DNA from: Spirillospora albida
GTDB lineage: Bacteria > Actinomycetota > Actinomycetes > Streptosporangiales > Streptosporangiaceae
Direction: 5' to 3'
Length of the DNA: 17,847 bases
NCBI RefSeq assembly: GCF_000718255.1
Contig: NZ_JOFJ01000035.1
Span: 1-17,847, forward strand
The notes below the pieces were generated by a model that saw only the letters and a list, made by a program, of their open reading frames with translations, was not told the DNA's origin and did no database searches. Below are positions 13,325 to 17,847 of this stretch, piece by piece (within the stretch, counting starts at the first letter, position 1; each line of letters starts with the position of its first letter). Both the position numbers and the translations under genes were made by a program.

Positions 13325-15739
13325 TCAGGCCTGGGTGATGGAGACGTTGTCGATGCCGCCCTCGACGAGGCTGGCGCCGCCGGCGTCCGCGGCGTCGACC
13401 ACGATGCGGACCGACTGGCCCGCGAACGCGGACAGGTCGAAGCTCGCGGTCTGCCACGACCCGGCCCGGTTGGTGAGCCCGCCGGTCTGGTTGAGGACGG
13501 TGCTCGTCCCGTTGGCCCCGACGACGCGGACCCGCAGGTAGTCGGCCGTGGAGCTGTTGTCCAGGTGGGCGAAGTACCACGAGAAGCGCAGCGTCAGCGT
13601 CCCGCTGCCGGGCAGCGCGATCGCCGGGGACTGGATGCTCGTCGTCCCGCCGTCGAGGTCGTAGGTCCCCGCGCTGGTTCCGGCGGACGCGCCGGTGACC
13701 AGGTCGCGGGTGCCGCCGGCGGCGGCGAGCTGCAGGTTCGTCCCGCTGTAGGTGGTCGGCTGCGGGGCGCCCCGCTCGAAGCCGCCCGCGGTGGCGGTGT
13801 CGGTGCCGCCGGGGTCGGCGTCCCAGCCCTTGTCGGTCTCGAAGTCGTCCGAGAAGACGGTGCCGCCCGGCCCGCCGGAGCCGACGGTCAGCGTGTAGGT
13901 GGCGGTCCGGTCGACGGACGCGCCGTCACCGAGGACCGTCAGCCGGTACGTGCCGTCCGGGGTGCCGGAGGGGACGTTCACCGTCATCGTCGAGGAGCCG
14001 CCGGACGTCACCGACGCGGGCGAGAACGTCGCGGTCGGCCCGGCCGGGCTGCTGGTCGCCGACAGTTGGACGGTCTGCGCGCTCCCACCGGTCGTGGCGG
14101 TGCTCACCCCGACGGTCACGGACCCGCCGGGCTGCGCGCTCCCGGACGCCGGGTTCAGCGTCAGCGAGAAGTCGTTCTGCTGCGTGCCGCAGGACGCCTC
14201 ACCGCTCTGGGCGGGGACGCTCACGGCGCTCCACGCCGCCTTGACCGCGTTGCACTCGGTCGCGGAGCCGGGGAACAGCGCGATCGCCGCGTTGACGGTC
14301 TCGAGGCGGGCGCGCGCGTGGCTCCACGCCGTGACCTTGCGGTTCAGGCCGCCCATGAAGATCTGGCCGGCCTTCTGGACGCCGATTCCCGTCACGGTGG
14401 AGCCGTTGCAGGTCGGGCTGGCGGGCTGGCCGTTGGTCGGGTTCGATCCCTCGGCGAGCAGGTAGAACCAGTGGTTCTGCGGGCCGGCCGCCGCGTGCAC
14501 CTCGGTGCTCGGGATGGACGACGAGTAGCAGTTCGGGTCGCCGAGCGCCCCGGGGTTGTACATGTTGCGGATCGGGCCGCTGCCGACCAGGTCGACCTCC
14601 TCGCCGATCAGGTAGTCCGGCGGGTCGAGGGAGGACGGCTCGTTCGCGAAGAACTCGGTCAGGGTGCCGAAGATGTCGCCCGCCGACTCGTTCAGGCCGC
14701 CCTTCTCGTTGCCGTTGCCGCCGCCGGAACCGCCGGGCGTGTTCTGGAAGATGGCGTGGCCGTTCTCGTGGGCGACGACGTCGGTGGACGTGGCCTGCTT
14801 GGTGCCGGCCTGGTTGTGGCCGTAGTTGGTGTAGCTGCCGTTCCAGTAGGCGTTGACCTGGTTGAGGCCGACGCGGGCGGGGAACCCGCCGCCGCTGCCG
14901 TTCATGCCGTTGCGGCCGAGCCAGGAGCCGAGCATCTCCCACTGCTTCTGGATGGCGTAGAGGGCGTCGACGCAGGCGGTCTCCAGGTCGGTGCCGCTGC
15001 CGTTGCCCCACACGCTGTCGGTGCCGGTGAAGGTGCTGCCGTTCTGGCCGCCGCACCGGACGCCGGAGCGGGTCGGGTGCGCCATGGACGTCGCGGCGGT
15101 GGCGAGGTCGACGGTGCCGTGGTAGTTGCTGCGGTCGTCGGCCGCGTGCACGACCTCGTCCCAGGTCTCGGTGACCTTGCCGGTCCGGGCGTCGACGAGG
15201 ACGTGCAGCTTCGTCTCGGCCTTCTTCTTCATGCCGGTGACGACGGTCTCGTAGACGAGCTTCCCGGTGCCTTCGGCCACGACCATCAGGCGGGGCGCGG
15301 AGACGGATTCGGCCTTGTCGACCTTCGCGCGGGCCGTCTTCGCGGCGGCCTCGGCGGAGATCCCCGCCTCGGTCGACACGTCGAGCTTCTGGCGCTGCGC
15401 GACGGACGCGTCCAGCACGCCGCCGGTCGCGTTGGTGGTGACGACGAAGTCGCCGCCGTAGACGGGCAGGCCCTTGTACGTCCGCTCGTAGGCGACGTGC
15501 TGCAGGCCGCGGAGCCCGGACACGACGCCCCTGCGGACGATCCTGTCCTGGGGGGCCTTCCGGAACACGGAGGGGCGTGCGGTGACCAGCCGGTCGGCGG
15601 ACGCGGCGGCGACGGCGCGGGGGTCGGGCGCCGGCGCGGCCGCGGCGGTGCCGGGGGTGGCACCTGTGGCGGGGGCGGACATCGCCACGGCGAGGCCGAC
15701 GGCAAGTGCCGCCGCCCCGAACGCGGTCGTGTGTCTCAC
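13325..15739 (-). CDS. Secreted M4 (thermolysin-like) metalloprotease with Ig-like and extra C-terminal domains
   Basis: This is an 804-residue secreted endopeptidase. A signal peptide (about residues 1-27) leads to an FTP/PepSY-type propeptide (about 55-200, with 'HVAYERTYKGLPVYGGDFVV'). The M4 catalytic domain follows. Zinc ligands are His324 and His328 with Glu325 catalytic (VVAHENGHAIF), and Glu351 in LNESAGDIFG. His415 in EVHAAAGP matches the thermolysin transition-state histidine. An Ig-like domain (about 522-620) and a C-terminal domain (about 625-804) end the protein; the last is near-identical in plan to that of the adjacent M28 enzyme. The GTG start has AAGGAG six bases upstream. 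The residue before the catalytic HENGH and the 'NES' zinc site differ only mildly from canonical thermolysin. Confidence 0.93.
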   Translation of the reverse strand: MRHTTAFGAAALAVGLAVAMSAPATGATPGTAAAAPAPDPRAVAAASADRLVTARPSVFRKAPQDRIVRRGVVSGLRGLQHVAYERTYKGLPVYGGDFVVTTNATGGVLDASVAQRQKLDVSTEAGISAEAAAKTARAKVDKAESVSAPRLMVVAEGTGKLVYETVVTGMKKKAETKLHVLVDARTGKVTETWDEVVHAADDRSNYHGTVDLATAATSMAHPTRSGVRCGGQNGSTFTGTDSVWGNGSGTDLETACVDALYAIQKQWEMLGSWLGRNGMNGSGGGFPARVGLNQVNAYWNGSYTNYGHNQAGTKQATSTDVVAHENGHAIFQNTPGGSGGGNGNEKGGLNESAGDIFGTLTEFFANEPSSLDPPDYLIGEEVDLVGSGPIRNMYNPGALGDPNCYSSSIPSTEVHAAAGPQNHWFYLLAEGSNPTNGQPASPTCNGSTVTGIGVQKAGQIFMGGLNRKVTAWSHARARLETVNAAIALFPGSATECNAVKAAWSAVSVPAQSGEASCGTQQNDFSLTLNPASGSAQPGGSVTVGVSTATTGGSAQTVQLSATSSPAGPTATFSPASVTSGGSSTMTVNVPSGTPDGTYRLTVLGDGASVDRTATYTLTVGSGGPGGTVFSDDFETDKGWDADPGGTDTATAGGFERGAPQPTTYSGTNLQLAAAGGTRDLVTGASAGTSAGTYDLDGGTTSIQSPAIALPGSGTLTLRFSWYFAHLDNSSTADYLRVRVVGANGTSTVLNQTGGLTNRAGSWQTASFDLSAFAGQSVRIVVDAADAGGASLVEGGIDNVSITQA

Positions 15740-15788
15740 GGGGGGCTCCTTCCACGGGCCGGGCGGGCGCGCGGCGGGGAGGTCCTTG

Positions 15789-15802
15789 TGGGAGCGCTCC
15801 GC
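15789..15802. promoter_or_regulatory. CelR/CebR-like operator half-matching box upstream of the M4 protease
   Basis: TGGGAGCGCTCC (15789-15800) matches the first 12 bases of the 14-bp operator TGGGAGCGCTCCCA bound by LacI-family regulators of cellulose and cellobiose genes (CelR of Thermobifida, CebR of Streptomyces). The last two bases are GC rather than CA. The perfect core palindrome is GGAGCGCTCC. It lies about 50 bases upstream of the protease start, where a repressor could block transcription. Confidence 0.45.
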
Positions 15803-15837
15803 GCGGCCCGGTCCCGCCCAGCGGGGACTGGGGGGTT

Positions 15838-15863
15838 GGACGGCTCATCCGGATGAGTCGTCC
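15838..15863. promoter_or_regulatory. 26-bp near-perfect palindrome upstream of the M4 protease
   Basis: GGACGGCTCATCC (15838-15850) is followed directly by GGATGAGTCGTCC (15851-15863), with a single mismatch and no loop. The lack of a loop favours a dimeric protein-binding site over an RNA hairpin. It is 99-124 bases upstream of the protease GTG, in the only intergenic space available for its promoter. Confidence 0.5.
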
Positions 15864-15954
15864 TGAAGTGCACCCCCATGCGAGAAAGGAGTCAATGAAT
15901 AAATTTCATATTGGATTTTCAATACGGGGGGAGATGTGAATGGAAACGCCGTGA

Positions 15955-16983
15955 TCAGGGGGCGATGCGCGCCGCCAGCCACGCCAGCGCCATCGGGTAC
16001 CGGTAGTCGATGCCGCCGTGCGCCGCGTCGAACAGCTCGAACCGGACCCGTCCGGGGTCGGCCCCGGCGTCCAGGACGGCCCGGTGGAACGCCTCCGCGC
16101 CCACGTCCAGGAACCACTCGTCGCGCGTCCCGCCGTCGATCCAGATCGCCCGCTGCGACCGCAGGGCCGCGGCGTGCTCTGGAGCCATCCGGACCGGGTC
16201 CCAGGCGAGCCACCGCTCCCACACGTCCGGGCGCAGGACGCCCGTGACCGGGTCGAACGGCAGCTCCGGCGCGCCGTCCTCGCGCGCCGAATAGCAGAGC
16301 GCCATGCCGAGGATGTTGAGGAGGTCCATGTCCTCCGGCTTGGTGAAGGACGTCCGGGAGGTGAAGTCGTCCCACCATCGCCATATGTCGCCGTCGTAGG
16401 CGCGCAGATGCCGGACGCATTTCGGGAATTCCGGCAGGTAGCAGTACTCGAACAGCGCGTCGCCCGCATGGGTCGCGAGCGCGCCGAACAGGTCCGGCCG
16501 CAGCATCGGCGTGATCATCGCGCCGTAGCCGCCGCTGGACTTGCCGCTGATCGCCCGGTGCTCCGGCGCGTCCAGCGTCCGGTAGCGGGCGTCGACCCAC
16601 GGGACGATCTCGTCGCACAGGTAGGAGTGGTAGCGGCCCGTGCCGGGGGAGTCGACGTACTGGCTGCCCCCGTGCGCGGTCCACGCGTCCACGAACACGA
16701 CGATCGCGGGCGGCGCCTCACCGGACGCGAACACCGCGTCGGCCGTCTCGGGGAACGGCCGCCGGTACGGCGTCCGGTTCCGCCATATCCCGACGTGCCC
16801 GGTGAACCCGGTGATCACGTACACGCTCGGGTACCGCCGTCCGGGATCGTCGTCGTACCCGGGCGGGACGTACACCAGCAGGGGCCGCTCGTGCGGATCG
16901 CCCAGCGGGTTCCCCCGCAGCAGCTCGCTCTCGACGACGTGCTCGGTCAGCCGTCCCGCGAGATCCGAAGACCACGGCAGCAT
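15955..16983 (-). CDS. Alpha/beta-hydrolase esterase (esterase D-like family)
   Basis: This 342-residue protein has no signal peptide. It has the esterase fold of the 'putative esterase' family: RPLLVYVPPGY, then 'YPSVYVITGFTG', the nucleophile elbow SGKSSGGYGAM with Ser149 in GxSxG, 'WIDGGTRDEWFLD' carrying the acid, and His322 in AAHGGIDYRYP. It should hydrolyse a carboxylic ester; the substrate is unknown. The ATG at 16983 has AAGGAGG five bases upstream. The frame remains open far upstream, but that part is antisense to the PEP-mutase-family gene. The 135-base divergent gap may hold its promoter (a weak TAGCGT -10 near 17020). Confidence 0.85.
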   Translation of the reverse strand: MLPWSSDLAGRLTEHVVESELLRGNPLGDPHERPLLVYVPPGYDDDPGRRYPSVYVITGFTGHVGIWRNRTPYRRPFPETADAVFASGEAPPAIVVFVDAWTAHGGSQYVDSPGTGRYHSYLCDEIVPWVDARYRTLDAPEHRAISGKSSGGYGAMITPMLRPDLFGALATHAGDALFEYCYLPEFPKCVRHLRAYDGDIWRWWDDFTSRTSFTKPEDMDLLNILGMALCYSAREDGAPELPFDPVTGVLRPDVWERWLAWDPVRMAPEHAAALRSQRAIWIDGGTRDEWFLDVGAEAFHRAVLDAGADPGRVRFELFDAAHGGIDYRYPMALAWLAARIAP

Positions 16984-17118
16984 GGCACCCTCCTTCAGGA
17001 CGATCGTTCCCTCGACGCTAACCCGCCGCCCGGCGAAGATCGACGGGTCGGCCTCCGGAGATCGGATGTCACGAAGTCCGGCCCCGGACCGTCCCAGGGG
17101 GAGACAGAAGGAGAGACC

Positions 17119-17787
17119 ATGACCGATGCCGCACGCCTCCGAGCCCTGCACGTCCCCGGCGATCCGCTGCTCCTGCCCAATGTGTGGGACGCGGGCAGCG
17201 CCCAGATCGTCCAGGAGGCGGGATTCCCCGCGCTCGCCACCGCCAGCGCGGCCGTCGCCGCGATGCTCGGATACCCCGACCACGAGGGCGCCCCGGTGGA
17301 CGAGATGCTCGCCGCCGCCGCCCGCGTGATCGGGGCCGCGTCCGTGCCGGTGACCGTGGACGCCGAGGCGGGCTACGGCCTCGAACCCGCGGACCTGGCC
17401 CGCCGCCTCCTCGCGATCGGCGCGTCCGGCTGCAACATCGAGGACACCCGCGGCGGCGCGCCCGTCGACCCGGAGGTCCAGGCGGCCTACATCGCCGGCG
17501 TCCGCGCCGCCGCCGGCGACGACCTGGTGATCAACGCCCGCGTCGACACGTTCCTGCGCGGCGGTACGCCGGACGAGGCGGTCGTGCGCGGCCGCCGCTA
17601 CCTGGAGGCCGGGGCGGACTGCGTCTACCCGATCCTCGCGCCGCGCGAGGCCGTCTCGCACCTGGTGGAGGCGCTTCCCGGCCCCGTCAACGTGTTCAAG
17701 GCACCGGACGTCCCGCTGAAGGAGCTGGTGGCCGCCGGGGTGGCCCGCGTGAGGCGCCCCGGATCTTCCGGACAGGTCCCCAACTAG
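17119..17787 (+). pseudogene. 3'-truncated isocitrate lyase/PEP mutase family protein
   Basis: The first 211 residues are a good PEP-mutase/isocitrate-lyase-superfamily enzyme: 'LLLPNVWDAGSA', the metal-site motif VTVDAEAGYG, 'GCNIEDT', and 'INARVDTFL'. The isocitrate-lyase KKCGH motif is absent, so an oxaloacetate-decarboxylase-, methylisocitrate-lyase- or phosphonate-related enzyme is more likely. After 'GVARV' the frame enters the repeated element (from 17750) and adds only RRPGSSGQVPN before a stop. Family members are usually about 250-280 residues, so the last helices are missing. The ATG is supported by AAGGAG five bases upstream. Activity is doubtful. Confidence 0.75.
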
Positions 17788-17844
17788 GGTTGGGGAGAAC
17801 CGGAAGGGAAGGTCGTTGGCACGACAGAGGCGGCATTTCACCCA
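17750..17844. repeat. Edge of a repeated element (right copy, inverted relative to left end)
   Basis: This is the reverse complement of bases 1-95 without a mismatch, and here it interrupts the PEP-mutase-family gene within its V211 codon. It carries the mirrored nested stem, including CCCCAAC-TAGG-GTTGGGG. The element continues beyond the window, so whether these are two inverted copies of one insertion sequence or terminal repeats of a larger unit cannot be told from the sequence shown. Confidence 0.85.
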
Positions 17845-17847
17845 GGA

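Noticed and set aside
12308..15856. 1182-codon plus-strand frame across both protease genes
   Set aside because: It is the antisense shadow of two well-supported secreted proteases; its translation is a low-complexity Gly/Ala/Val/Arg run typical of the wrong strand of GC-rich genes.
15955..17841. 628-codon minus-strand frame taken as one protein
   Set aside because: Only the part from ATG 16983 is esterase, with a strong ribosome-binding site there; the rest is antisense to the PEP-mutase-family gene and enters the repeat.
1..17847. Claim of a complete composite transposon
   Set aside because: No transposase, full element copy or target duplication is visible; two inverted edges alone do not show that the segment moves as a unit.
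1..17847. CRISPR array, rRNA, phage structural genes or replication origin
   Set aside because: None was seen: no regularly spaced repeats, no ribosomal RNA sequence, no structural or replication protein.

Overview
The window is high-GC DNA of a mycelial actinobacterium. Gene families, GTG/TTG starts, a leaderless-looking toxin-antitoxin promoter and a CelR/CebR-type operator half all fit the Streptosporangiales/Thermomonosporaceae (for example Actinomadura) or relatives. The genus is an inference from gene content; no marker gene fixes it.

Layout. (1) Bases 1-95 are a perfect inverted copy of 17750-17844, so both ends of the window run into the same edge of one repeated element, probably an insertion sequence. 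On each side this edge cuts a gene: the 5' end of a methyltransferase-like gene on the left and the 3' end of a PEP-mutase-family gene on the right. (2) About 96-4182 looks like the int-proximal arm of an integrative element. It holds a degenerate methyltransferase paralogue, an intact-looking SAM-dependent DNA methyltransferase, a Cys-rich putative zinc-ribbon protein, a small unknown protein and a large serine recombinase. All are on the plus strand and every junction overlaps. The recombinase frame ends by reading through the antisense strand of a tRNA-Glu(UUC) gene, which is the probable attachment site. (3) From about 4183 rightwards is chromosome-like DNA: tRNA-Glu, a membrane metallophosphoesterase, a zincin-fold metallopeptidase, an MFS exporter, a PspC-domain protein, glutaryl-CoA dehydrogenase, a vapBC toxin-antitoxin pair, aspartate-semialdehyde dehydrogenase and a DUF2277 protein. 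(4) About 11.7-15.9 kb is a secreted protease module on the minus strand: an M4 thermolysin-like protease and an M28 aminopeptidase. They carry nearly the same C-terminal domain and lie between two 12-bp AT-rich direct repeats. (5) An esterase and the truncated PEP-mutase-family gene diverge at the right end.

How the genes work together. The two proteases form an obvious extracellular unit, an endopeptidase plus an aminopeptidase, possibly held on the same surface by the shared domain and possibly tied to a cellulose/cellobiose-type regulator. The left operon couples DNA (or RNA) methylation to the integrase of a mobile element. Its active plus degenerate methyltransferase pair, with no restriction enzyme in view, is the best candidate for an undescribed system. 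The remaining genes are ordinary housekeeping or stress genes in short, independently oriented units.
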